From: Sphingobacterium sp. UBA1575
Lineage (GTDB): Bacteria > Bacteroidota > Bacteroidia > Sphingobacteriales > Sphingobacteriaceae
DNA: 43,878 nt
Direction: 5' to 3'
Assembly: GCA_002322865.1 (NCBI GenBank)
Contig: DCOH01000056.1
Coordinates: 6,945-50,822, forward strand
The translations under genes were made by a program, and so were the position numbers. Under the pieces are notes generated by a model. The model worked only from the letters and a program-made list of their open reading frames with translations, did no database searches and had not been told where the DNA came from. Shown here one piece after another: positions 24,767-32,285 of this stretch (position 1 is the first letter of the stretch; every line of letters begins with the position of its first letter).

Positions 24767-26146
24767 TTACTCACCAATTGCATAATACACAAATCCCATC
24801 TCCGTCAGTTTCTTTCCATCCAATAGTTTCCTACCGTCGAAAATAAAGGCCGGTTTCTTCATTTGTGTCTTGATCTTAGCCCAATCGAGATCCTTAAATT
24901 CATCCCATTCGGTTAATATCGCAAGGCCATGCGCGCCTGCTGCTGCATCATAAGGGTTAGTTTCTACCTGTAAGAGGGATTTATTCTCTTCCAGGGTTCT
25001 TGTCGCTAAATAGTCTAAGTCTTTGTAAATCTGCACATCCAGCACCTTCGGGTCATACACCGAAATCTCCGCCTGCTCCTCCAATAAATGATCCGCTACA
25101 TAAATCGCTGCCGATTCCCGCGTATCATTCGTATCCTTTTTGAATGCCCAGCCCAAGAAAGCAATTTTCTTGCCATTTACCGTATTGTACATCGTTTGGA
25201 TAATCTTTTCCGCAAACCGCGTCTTCTGGTGATCATTGATCTTGATTACCTGATCCCAATAATCCGCCACAGCATGAAGATTATACGAACGGGCAATATA
25301 TACTAAATTTAATAAGTCTTTTTGAAAACAGGAACCGCCAAAGCCGACAGAGGCCTTTAAAAATTTAGATCCAATCCTGGAATCCTGTCCAATGGCATTC
25401 GCCACCTCATCCACATTGGCTCCCGTTGCCTCGCAAAGCTCCGAGATCGAGTTGATCGAGGATACCCGTTGTGCCAAAAACGCATTGGCCACCAATTTGG
25501 ACAATTCCGATGACCAAAGATTGGTCGTAATGATCCTTTCCGATGGTACCCAGGCTTCATAGATCTTCTTCAAGGCCTGGATAGCCTCTGGATTTTCTCC
25601 ACCGATCAGTATGCGGTCCGGATGGTGAAGATCCCGTATCGCCGTACCTTCGGCAAGGAATTCCGGATTGGATAAGACCTGGAATTGCACGCCCTTTCCG
25701 GTATGGTCCAGGATATTCTTGATGGTTGCCGCCGTACGGACCGGAATGGTAGATTTCTCCACGATTATCTTCGAGCTGGTAGAAACATCTGCAATCTGAC
25801 GTGCACAAAGTTCGATGAACTTCAGATCTGCCGCCTGTCCTTTGCCTTTACCGTAAGTTTTGGTTGGTGTATTCACTGAAATAAAGATCATGTCGGCTTC
25901 CTGTATCGCCTTTTCCACCTCCGTAGAGAAGAAAAGGTTTCTTCCGCGCGCTTCAGCAACTACCGCGTCCAATCCCGGTTCGTAGACCGGCAATTGGCTC
26001 AGGTCATCCTGGTTCCAATCGGCAATACGCTGTGCATTCAGATCCACAACCGTCACCTGGATATCGGGGTTCTTCTGGGCGATCACAGACATGGTCGGTC
26101 CCCCAACGTAGCCTGCGCCAATACATGTTATTTTCTTTATTTCCAT
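24767..26146 (-). CDS. ugd: UDP-glucose 6-dehydrogenase
   Basis: 459 aa of the animal/Bacteroidota-type UGDH group. CIGAGYVGGPTMSVIAQ is the NAD motif. VNTPTKTYGKGKGQAADL, EKSTIPVRTA, LSNPEFLAEGTAI and GFGGSCFQKDLLNL (catalytic Cys) follow, and a C-terminal domain includes GWAFKKDTNDTRESAAI. It oxidises UDP-glucose to UDP-glucuronate in two NAD-dependent steps in the cytosol. The gene is noticeably less AT-rich than the genes at 7.8-17 kb, so it probably belongs to the conserved flank of the locus. It sits 42 bp after the winged-helix regulator gene, which suggests co-transcription. Confidence 0.95.
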   Translation of the reverse strand: MEIKKITCIGAGYVGGPTMSVIAQKNPDIQVTVVDLNAQRIADWNQDDLSQLPVYEPGLDAVVAEARGRNLFFSTEVEKAIQEADMIFISVNTPTKTYGKGKGQAADLKFIELCARQIADVSTSSKIIVEKSTIPVRTAATIKNILDHTGKGVQFQVLSNPEFLAEGTAIRDLHHPDRILIGGENPEAIQALKKIYEAWVPSERIITTNLWSSELSKLVANAFLAQRVSSINSISELCEATGANVDEVANAIGQDSRIGSKFLKASVGFGGSCFQKDLLNLVYIARSYNLHAVADYWDQVIKINDHQKTRFAEKIIQTMYNTVNGKKIAFLGWAFKKDTNDTRESAAIYVADHLLEEQAEISVYDPKVLDVQIYKDLDYLATRTLEENKSLLQVETNPYDAAAGAHGLAILTEWDEFKDLDWAKIKTQMKKPAFIFDGRKLLDGKKLTEMGFVYYAIGE

Positions 26147-26188
26147 TGAATATAAATTCCTTTTTCTGTTGGAGTGTAAAAAATATTC

Positions 26189-26731
26189 CTAATCTTCACC
26201 CTGGTACAAAATGATCTGCTGAAGAACTTCCTCAGGCCGCTCGAAATAGAGCTTGATCTCCTTATCCAGAAGTTTCTCCAGTTTGGCACTCAACTGCAAT
26301 AAGTATGCCTTATCCAGCTCATCGCCCAATACCATCAGCTCGATCGTTCCAGAATCCACCCCCTTGGCGTAATCGCCCAATAGGGATACCGTTTCCACAT
26401 CACCCGCGCGTTCCAGAACATAATCCACGGCCTGATCAATACCCAGATAGGTACGGACTAGATTCTGTAAGGATTGGAATAAGGGATGTTGGGTGTTGGC
26501 CTGGTAGTAGATTCGGTTGTTTTCAGAGGTCCTGGACAAATATCCGGCATCAGAAAGCTGGTTCAGCTCCTTCCGGATGGCATTGGTCGACTCATTGAAC
26601 TCTTCTGCTATCCCACGAAGGTATCCCTTGTTAGTGGAACTCACAAAAAACTTAATCAGCAACTTAAGCCTGGTCTTGGACGTGATGATCGAATCAAGCA
26701 TGTTAGTATTGTGAGCAACAAAAGTACTCAT
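26189..26731 (-). CDS. Winged-helix (ArsR-like) transcriptional regulator heading the polysaccharide operon
   Basis: 180 aa from the ATG at 26731 (a TTG six codons upstream and a later ATG at 26701 before LDSIITSK are alternatives; relatives often begin at that last Met). Residues ~10-85 form a winged helix (SKTRLKLLIKFFVSS, GIAEEFNESTNAIRKELNQL as recognition region, AGYLSRTSENNRIYYQAN wing). The remainder (VETVSLLGDYAKGVDSGTIE) resembles a degenerate nucleotidyltransferase-like sensor domain. It is the first gene of the long minus-strand run, so it may control the operon and itself. The array at 26880-26963 lies ~150 bp upstream of its start and is a plausible target of this or another regulator. 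Confidence 0.82.
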   Translation of the reverse strand: MSTFVAHNTNMLDSIITSKTRLKLLIKFFVSSTNKGYLRGIAEEFNESTNAIRKELNQLSDAGYLSRTSENNRIYYQANTQHPLFQSLQNLVRTYLGIDQAVDYVLERAGDVETVSLLGDYAKGVDSGTIELMVLGDELDKAYLLQLSAKLEKLLDKEIKLYFERPEEVLQQIILYQGED

Positions 26732-26879
26732 TGGTTTTTTATAAACCAAATTTTGATGAGTTAACTGTTAAACTTAACATTTTATTAATGTTATAGGTTT
26801 TGGTTTGGGCATAGTTTGGCTTTGATTTAATTTCTTTTTGAATACGATTTTAATGTGTTTTAGCTTCGATGCGGAAGTA

Positions 26880-26963
26880 CAGTTTAAGTGAGGTGTAAGC
26901 GAGTTGTAAGTGCTAAAAGTCACTTACAACTCACTTACATGTTACTTGCAAAGTACTTGAAAT
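26880..26963. promoter_or_regulatory. Symmetrical array of 11-bp-phased TAAG/CTTA half-sites
   Basis: TAAG occurs at 26885, 26896 and 26907, then the reverse-complement CTTA at 26923 and 26934, then CTTG at 26945 and 26956. Spacing within each half is exactly 11 bp (one helical turn) and orientation flips at a centre near 26916. The core is a perfect 12-bp inverted repeat, GAGTTGTAAGTG (26901-26912) and CACTTACAACTC (26921-26932), around an 8-nt spacer. No T-run follows on either strand, so a terminator is unlikely. It looks like a multi-site operator upstream of the winged-helix gene. The binding protein is unknown. Confidence 0.55.
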
Positions 26964-26984
26964 TCGAAGACAATTTCTAGTCTT

Positions 26985-27160
26985 TGGAGGAACGAAGCAA
27001 TCTCTTTCCGCGTCATTGCGAGACACGAAGCAATCTTTACCCATGTCATGCTGAGCGAAGCCGAAGCATCTAGACCTGGTACCCGTACAGATCCTTCGAC
27101 GTTGCTCAGCATGAAATGGTATAAAGATTGCTTCGTCGTTCCTCCTCGCAATGACGAGGA
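26985..27160. repeat. Nested dispersed palindromic repeat (copy 1)
   Basis: Outer arms: CGTCATTGCGAG...ACGAAGCAATCTTTA at 27011-27039 and its imperfect reverse complement at 27122-27156. Inside the loop sits a second, different palindrome with TCATGCTGAGC (27046-27056) and GCTCAGCATGA (27104-27114). A partial extra arm (GGAACGAAGCAATC) lies at 26989-27002. The outer family recurs at 32131-32199 and 37189-37260. Such short palindromes are non-coding dispersed elements. Spurious frames through them read like VIARRNDEAI. This copy supplies the end of the membrane-protein gene at 27106. Confidence 0.85.
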
Positions 27161-27639
27161 AATGTTTCCTGTTCGATTTCCTTTCCCAAGGGTTCCATCT
27201 TAAAATACGAAGTATGCACAAAAGCTCTTTTCACATTCTTCACATCTTTGATATATCCCTTCACTACTAACCCCTCCATCTTCGTTTGATAATTCTTCAG
27301 ATAGTTAATATATATGGAAAAACCAATGGATCTCATCGCTGATTCCCCTATATGCGATGGAGAAATAAAAAAGTTCAATTTCTCAAAGTTATTGATCAGA
27401 AAATTCCGGTTAGTGGTTCTTATTTCCGTAATGACCCCTTCCTTCAGCTGATCATCCAAAATATTCAATTGGAAGATCACACAACCATACTGCTTCACAT
27501 AATCCATATTATTACGGTCCAACAATACCCGAACCTGCATTTCGGCATGCTCTTGAAAATTAGAAACCTTCCGTTTACGGATGAAATAAAAACCAGCAAC
27601 GGCAATAAAAATGACCATCGTCAATAACAAATAGTACAT
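27106..27639 (-). CDS. Small membrane-anchored protein of unknown function, C-terminus read into a repeat
   Basis: 177 aa from the ATG at 27639. An N-terminal transmembrane helix (YYLLLTMVIFIAVAGFYFI) is followed by RKRK and a soluble domain of ~150 aa. The domain is rich in charged and aliphatic residues (MQVRVLLDRNNMDYV, DDQLKEGVITEIRTTN) and is likely cytoplasmic by the positive-inside rule. I do not recognise the family. The last ~15 residues (from RHCEEERRSNL) are encoded by the right arm of the palindromic repeat, so the native stop has probably been replaced by repeat insertion. It is divergent from the TPR regulator across a 274-bp spacer that must hold both promoters; no clear boxes were seen. 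Confidence 0.6.
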   Translation of the reverse strand: MYYLLLTMVIFIAVAGFYFIRKRKVSNFQEHAEMQVRVLLDRNNMDYVKQYGCVIFQLNILDDQLKEGVITEIRTTNRNFLINNFEKLNFFISPSHIGESAMRSIGFSIYINYLKNYQTKMEGLVVKGYIKDVKNVKRAFVHTSYFKMEPLGKEIEQETFPRHCEEERRSNLYTISC

Positions 27640-27913
27640 GATTAGATTGATTAGTTCAATAAATAGTTCAGCACCAAAGTAGCACGGCAGCTTCCTATAT
27701 TCAAAATAAGAGGGGGTGGACAAAAGGTGGACAAAAACTCATTTTTGCTGAAAAACAACCGATTATCACAAAAACTATCCCTAAAAACTATACGAAAATC
27801 ACCCACTACCTTTTCACTACCCGTTCCAAAAAAAGCAAACCTACAATCGATAATGAAAAAATATCTATCTCTTACTCGTTGTTTGAACAATTTTTTACCG
27901 AAATTTAAGGGCA

Positions 27914-29632
27914 ATGCAAACCACATTAACCAAATTAGTTTTAACCTATCTTGTTGTACTTTGTAGTATAGTGCATTTATCTGCCCAGGAAATTACCAAC
28001 ATCAAAACGCAAAAGAACCAAAGAAAACAATTAGAGCATGCCCTAAAGATGAAGGTCGATTTTCAGAAAGATACGATTGGGCTGATCAAGAATCTGCACC
28101 CCTTATTGGAACTGGCCAACCAGGAACGGAGCATCCCACTAAAGTGGGCCTATTACATGCTGATGGCGGATGGTTTTTCCATTGCTTTCGATCAGGTAAA
28201 TCCGCGAAGCAATACCTTTTATAAATTAGCCTCGGAATTGATAGAACGAGAAAATCTTCCCGAACTAAGGATGATTGGCAATATCAGACAGGGATACTAT
28301 CTCTATACTTATCGTGAAGTGAAGGAAGCTTTTCCTTACTTCCTACTGGCAGCTGACCTCGAGGCAGAGGTAAATACAGCGAAAATCCCCTTGCTTCCGG
28401 AGCATTATAGCTTTATCGCTAATTTCTATTCCTATATCGGCGATCAGGAAAAAGCCATCTCCTTTCTCAAAACTGCATTGCCCTACACCGAAGAACATAG
28501 CCGTAGGAAGATCGATATGACCAATGCCATAGGTGTTTATTACAAAAAAGCAGCCTTATTCGACAAGGCGTATCCTTTTTATAAGCAGGCTTTGGAGATT
28601 TCCACTGTGGCCAAAGATTCGGTTTGGATGGGTATTATCGCAGGGAATCTAGCCGACTACGAATGGGAAAAAGGGAATGAAGATGAAGCCATTGCTTTGG
28701 TCAAACAGAATATCGAACTCTCCTTGAAATATAACGAGGTGTTGGATGCCATGCGCGCCAACCTGGAGGTTGCCCGAATGTATGCCCATCAGAAAAAATG
28801 GGATCTTGCTGAAAAGCATATCGCAGAAAGCACGGCATTAATGGCTGATAAACCCTATTTTTTAGTTTTCAAACGGGATGCTGCAAAAATATTGGCGGAA
28901 ATTGCTGCTGGGAAAGGTCAAAAAGACCTGGAACTTACGCAGTTAAAAAAATATTTAGTGCTGAAAGACTCTTTAGAGGCAAGAAGCAATAATGAGGTTA
29001 TGCAGAAGATCTATTGGCAATGGGAAATCGAACGTTATGAACAGGCCAATAAACAGGCAGAAGCAAAAAGACAACAGATCAAACAGAACTATCAGTATGT
29101 CGGGGTAGTGTTGATCCTCGGATTTATCATTGTAGTTTTATTAATCAACCGATCAAGAACAAGGATTCAGATCCGGAGTACAGAACTGGAAAAAGAACAG
29201 CTCGCCCTGAAATTTGAGAAACAATTGCTGGATAAGGAACTTTCAGTTCTCAAAAACTCCCTTCAGGATTTTACGGATACCATCAGGCAGAACGACCATA
29301 CCATACAGCAGTTAAGAAAAGAGATCCAGGAGAAGGAAACCCATGATCCGAAATTGGCTTTGGAGATTTCCGAAAACCTAAGCAGCATGTTGGAATCCCA
29401 CATCATGACAGATGAACGTTGGCTGAAATTCAAGCATGTGTTCGACAAGGTTTATCCTGACTTCCTGGAAACCCAAAAGCTGGAAAACCAAAAGCTTTCT
29501 GAAAGCGACCTGAGATTGATCGCTTTAATGAAACTGGATCTGAACAACAGAAGTATGAGTGATCTATTGGGTGTTTCTATTGAAGGGGTCAAAAAAGCTA
29601 AACAAAGGTTAAAGAAAAAGGTGGAGGTTTAG
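27914..29632 (+). CDS. TPR-containing membrane-anchored regulator with C-terminal HTH
   Basis: 572 aa, the only convincing intact plus-strand gene. Residues 1-25 form a signal peptide (cleavage near SAQ). Residues ~60-370 are helical TPR-type repeats (KAISFLKTALPYTEE, KAYPFYKQALEIS, DEAIALVKQNIELS). A transmembrane helix spans ~395-412 (YVGVVLILGFIIVVLLI), then a coiled coil to ~475 with regular leucines. The C-terminus (~527-570, SESDLRLIALMKLDLNNRSM...GVSIEGVKKAKQRL) is a LuxR-like helix-turn-helix. This TPR-TM-HTH layout is a known Bacteroidota regulator type: a periplasmic sensor fused to a DNA-binding end. Placed between rhamnose and capsule genes, it may regulate them. It converges on rfbA with only 9 bp between stops. 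Confidence 0.85.
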   Translation: MQTTLTKLVLTYLVVLCSIVHLSAQEITNIKTQKNQRKQLEHALKMKVDFQKDTIGLIKNLHPLLELANQERSIPLKWAYYMLMADGFSIAFDQVNPRSNTFYKLASELIERENLPELRMIGNIRQGYYLYTYREVKEAFPYFLLAADLEAEVNTAKIPLLPEHYSFIANFYSYIGDQEKAISFLKTALPYTEEHSRRKIDMTNAIGVYYKKAALFDKAYPFYKQALEISTVAKDSVWMGIIAGNLADYEWEKGNEDEAIALVKQNIELSLKYNEVLDAMRANLEVARMYAHQKKWDLAEKHIAESTALMADKPYFLVFKRDAAKILAEIAAGKGQKDLELTQLKKYLVLKDSLEARSNNEVMQKIYWQWEIERYEQANKQAEAKRQQIKQNYQYVGVVLILGFIIVVLLINRSRTRIQIRSTELEKEQLALKFEKQLLDKELSVLKNSLQDFTDTIRQNDHTIQQLRKEIQEKETHDPKLALEISENLSSMLESHIMTDERWLKFKHVFDKVYPDFLETQKLENQKLSESDLRLIALMKLDLNNRSMSDLLGVSIEGVKKAKQRLKKKVEV

Positions 29633-29641
29633 ATAAACAAA

Positions 29642-30514
29642 TCAAATCTGAACAATCTTCTTCAGATAATCATAATACACCCCTTTCATTCCTTCGATCT
29701 GCGATTTAAGCTTTTCCTTATCAATATACCCCTTGCTCAACGCAATTTCTTCCAAGCAGGCAACTTTCAACGATGTCCGTTTTTCAATGGTCTTAATAAA
29801 TTCCGTTGCTTCGGACAAGGACTCATGCGTTCCGGTATCCAGCCAAGCAAACCCCCTACCTAACAATTGCAGGTGCAGCTTCTCCTGTTCCAGATACGTT
29901 TGGTTAACCGTCGTGATCTCCAGTTCGCCCCTATCCGAAGGCTTCACCCACTTAGCAATTTCCAATACCGAATTCGGATAGAAATACAAGCCCACCACCG
30001 CATAATTAGATTTCGGATGCTGAGGTTTCTCCTCAATATCCGTTACCCGACCATCCGCATTGAATGCAGCAACGCCATAACGCTCCGGATCCTCAACATA
30101 ATACCCAAAAACAACCGCATCATCTCCTTCTTCCACCTTAGTCCTTGCTTCCATCAACTGGGTCTGTAGACCAGCTCCATAAAAGATATTATCCCCCAAT
30201 ATCAAGCAGACCGAATCATTCCCGATAAAACCAGCTCCTATAATAAAAGCCTGGGCCAATCCCTCCGGTTTGGGCTGTTCCGCATAGGAAATCTCCAATC
30301 CCAATTGTTCCCCATTTCCGAACAAGCGTTGGAAGTTGGGCAGATCCTGAGGCGTAGAGATGATCAGGATCTCCCGAATCCCCGCCAACATCAATACCGA
30401 TAAAGGATAATAAATCATCGGTTTATCATAAACCGGCAACAATTGTTTGGAAACCACCTGCGTAAGCGGATGCAAACGCGTCCCTGATCCCCCTGCTAAT
30501 ATAATCCCCTTCAT
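29642..30514 (-). CDS. rfbA: Glucose-1-phosphate thymidylyltransferase
   Basis: 290 aa, the family's usual length. ILAGGSGTRLHPLTQVVSKQ is the dTTP/metal loop, followed by LLPVYDKPMIYYPLSVLML, LGDNIFYGAGL (Asp binding metal), EKPQHPKSNYAVVGLYFYP and WLDTGTHESL. It makes dTDP-glucose, the first step to dTDP-L-rhamnose. It is the last gene of rfbB-rfbC-rfbD-rfbA, separated from rfbD by an 88-bp AT-rich tandem-repeat spacer. No changes in key residues noticed. Confidence 0.96.
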   Translation of the reverse strand: MKGIILAGGSGTRLHPLTQVVSKQLLPVYDKPMIYYPLSVLMLAGIREILIISTPQDLPNFQRLFGNGEQLGLEISYAEQPKPEGLAQAFIIGAGFIGNDSVCLILGDNIFYGAGLQTQLMEARTKVEEGDDAVVFGYYVEDPERYGVAAFNADGRVTDIEEKPQHPKSNYAVVGLYFYPNSVLEIAKWVKPSDRGELEITTVNQTYLEQEKLHLQLLGRGFAWLDTGTHESLSEATEFIKTIEKRTSLKVACLEEIALSKGYIDKEKLKSQIEGMKGVYYDYLKKIVQI

Positions 30515-30602
30515 ATATCTAAAATCTATAATCTAATGTCTAACGTCTATGATCTAACATCTATCGTTTATAATCTATTATCTATTATCTAACGTCTTAA
30601 AT
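30515..30602. repeat. Degenerate ATCTAW-type short tandem repeat between rfbD and rfbA
   Basis: The spacer is made of imperfect ~9-10 bp units of the type ATCTATA/ATCTAACGT. A 19-nt stretch, TCTATTATCTATTATCTAA (30574-30592), recurs exactly at 37355-37373 next to the terminator region. No gene or hairpin is seen in it. Confidence 0.7.
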
Positions 30603-31457
30603 CTACAATCCCTCCAGCATCTCCCTCAAACTAGCTTCCCAATGCGGAATTTCCAGCTGAAAGGTCTTTTTGATCTTCTCCTTGTTCAACAAAGAGTATT
30701 TTGGTCTTTTGGCAACGGTTGGAAAGGCATTCGATTCAACGGGATTCACCTCACAGGCCGATCCGGATAGCTCCTTGATCTTGTTCGCAAAATCAAACCA
30801 GGATGCTTCACCTTCATTGGAATAATGGTAGATTCCAGCTTGCCATTTATCTGACTTAATAATGTGTTGAATAGCCTTGGCTAAGTCCTTTGCATAGGTC
30901 GGCGAACCGATCTGATCATTGACCACATTGATCGATTCCCTGCTGGCCATCAGGTTCAACATGGTTTTCACAAAATTCTTCCCAAAACTGGAATATAACC
31001 AAGAAGTACGGATAATGATGCTATCGGGAAGGATGGCTTGTATACCTTGTTCTCCTTGCAATTTGCTCAGTCCGTATGCGTTGATGGGATCCGTATCTTG
31101 ATCTTCGGTAAGAGACAGGGAAACATCTCCCGGAAACACATAATCCGTAGAAATATAGATCAATTTGGCCAAACAGTCCTTAGCTACTCTAGCAATTTCC
31201 CGACTCGCTTGGTTATTGACCTTATCGGCTAGTTCAGTTTCGGATTCTGCCAGATCAACAGCCGTATAGGCGCCGGCATGGATAATCACATCAGAATCGT
31301 ATTTACGTAATCGGGCATAGATCATTTCCACATCGTCCAAAGGAAGTTCCTCCCTCCCCAGATATATCAGTTCATAGGCTTCGTCAGTAGGCCAGATACT
31401 TTTAATTTCGGATCCCAATTGACCTGTTGCCCCTGTAACTACTATCCTTTTCTTCAT
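30603..31457 (-). CDS. rfbD: dTDP-4-dehydrorhamnose reductase
   Basis: 284-aa SDR. VVTGATGQLGSEIKSIW is the NAD(P) motif, INAYGLSKLQGEQ holds YxxxK, and STDYVFPG and RTSWLYSSFGKNFV are RmlD signatures. It reduces dTDP-4-keto-L-rhamnose to dTDP-L-rhamnose, the last pathway step. It lies 57 bp downstream of rfbC. Complete and of normal length. Confidence 0.95.
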   Translation of the reverse strand: MKKRIVVTGATGQLGSEIKSIWPTDEAYELIYLGREELPLDDVEMIYARLRKYDSDVIIHAGAYTAVDLAESETELADKVNNQASREIARVAKDCLAKLIYISTDYVFPGDVSLSLTEDQDTDPINAYGLSKLQGEQGIQAILPDSIIIRTSWLYSSFGKNFVKTMLNLMASRESINVVNDQIGSPTYAKDLAKAIQHIIKSDKWQAGIYHYSNEGEASWFDFANKIKELSGSACEVNPVESNAFPTVAKRPKYSLLNKEKIKKTFQLEIPHWEASLREMLEGL

Positions 31458-31514
31458 GCTTGCTGATTAAGTCTTGAAATTGTTATGTTTTCTATATAAT
31501 TATTTACTGAATTT

Positions 31515-32066
31515 CTAAATGAGATTAACTGCCTCCACAAAACTGGGCAGGATTTCATCTTTTTCCGATAGTTTAAACAGTTCGGCAGGCAATTGCCAGT
31601 CGATATTCAATTGTGTATCGTTGTATTTGACGCCCCATTCCGCTTCCTTATGGTAATAGTTATCGCATTTGTAAAAAAACTCGGCAGTATCGCTCACTAC
31701 AATGAATCCATGTAAAAATCCACGTGGAACGAACAATTGTCTTTTATTTTCTGCAGAGAGTTCTACCGCCACATATTGCCCAAAGGTTGGGGAATCCGGA
31801 CGGGCATCTACCGCCACATCTAAAACTGCGCCTTGAAGTACTCTGACCAATTTTGCTTGGGCAAATTCTCCTTTTTGGGCATGCAATCCGCGAAGAACCC
31901 CTTTGGAGGAAAAGGACTGGTTGTCCTGCACAAAATTTATCTCAGCACCGATGGTAGCTTCGAAGGATTGTTTATTGAAGCTCTCGAAGAAATATCCCCG
32001 ATGATCGCCAAATACGTTTGGCTCAAGGATAAAACAGCCGGAAAGTATAGTTTCTGTCGCTTTCAT
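31515..32066 (-). CDS. rfbC: dTDP-4-dehydrorhamnose 3,5-epimerase
   Basis: 183-aa RmlC cupin. GCFILEPNVFGDHRGYFFES, FVQDNQSFSSKGVLRGLHAQ, RVLQGAVLDVAVDARPDSPT and FVPRGFLHGFIV are the signature blocks. The catalytic His lies in RGLHAQ and the partner Asp in the DVAVD region. The motif is more often RGLHYQ or RGLHFQ; here Ala replaces the aromatic, which I note but do not expect to abolish activity. It double-epimerises dTDP-4-keto-6-deoxyglucose. A ~219-bp spacer carrying a palindromic repeat separates it from rfbB. Confidence 0.94.
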   Translation of the reverse strand: MKATETILSGCFILEPNVFGDHRGYFFESFNKQSFEATIGAEINFVQDNQSFSSKGVLRGLHAQKGEFAQAKLVRVLQGAVLDVAVDARPDSPTFGQYVAVELSAENKRQLFVPRGFLHGFIVVSDTAEFFYKCDNYYHKEAEWGVKYNDTQLNIDWQLPAELFKLSEKDEILPSFVEAVNLI

Positions 32067-32106
32067 TTTTATATTTTAATCTGTAACCCCTTCATTGATA
32101 GACCTT

Positions 32107-32280
32107 CCGCGTCATTGCTAGATTCCAGCGGCATTGCGAGGCACGAAGCAATCTTTACCTTATCAAAAGATTGCTTCGTCGTACCTTCTTGCAATGACGA
32201 GATAGTTCCGCAAGGACGAGGTAGTTCCGCAATGAAGAAATATCTCCTCAATTAAGAAATAGCTTGCCCAATGACGAGAT
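32107..32280. repeat. Dispersed palindromic repeat (copy 2) with decayed flanking arms
   Basis: The core at 32131-32199 has arms GCATTGCGAGGCACGAAGCA... and its imperfect complement ending TTGCAATGACGA around a short loop. Fragments of further arms (GTCATTGCTAG at 32111, TAGTTCCGCAA twice at 32203-32232, CAATGACGAGAT at 32269) surround it. It occupies most of the rfbB-rfbC spacer. A minus-strand frame across it is a translation artefact. Confidence 0.8.
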
Positions 32281-32285
32281 TTTAC

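Noticed and set aside
24767..26146. Several plus- and minus-strand open frames of 60-97 codons over ugd and the winged-helix gene
   Set aside because: They are frame shadows in a less AT-rich coding region with no start context or family features.
26901..26932. The 12-bp inverted repeat as an intrinsic terminator
   Set aside because: There is no T-run after the stem on either strand and the arms belong to a larger phased array.
26931..27221. Minus-strand frames of 69-96 codons reading VIARRNDEAI and similar
   Set aside because: They are translations of the palindromic repeat, a well-known source of spurious small proteins.
32069..32255. 60-codon minus frame between rfbC and rfbB
   Set aside because: It is repeat sequence read as protein, with no family features.
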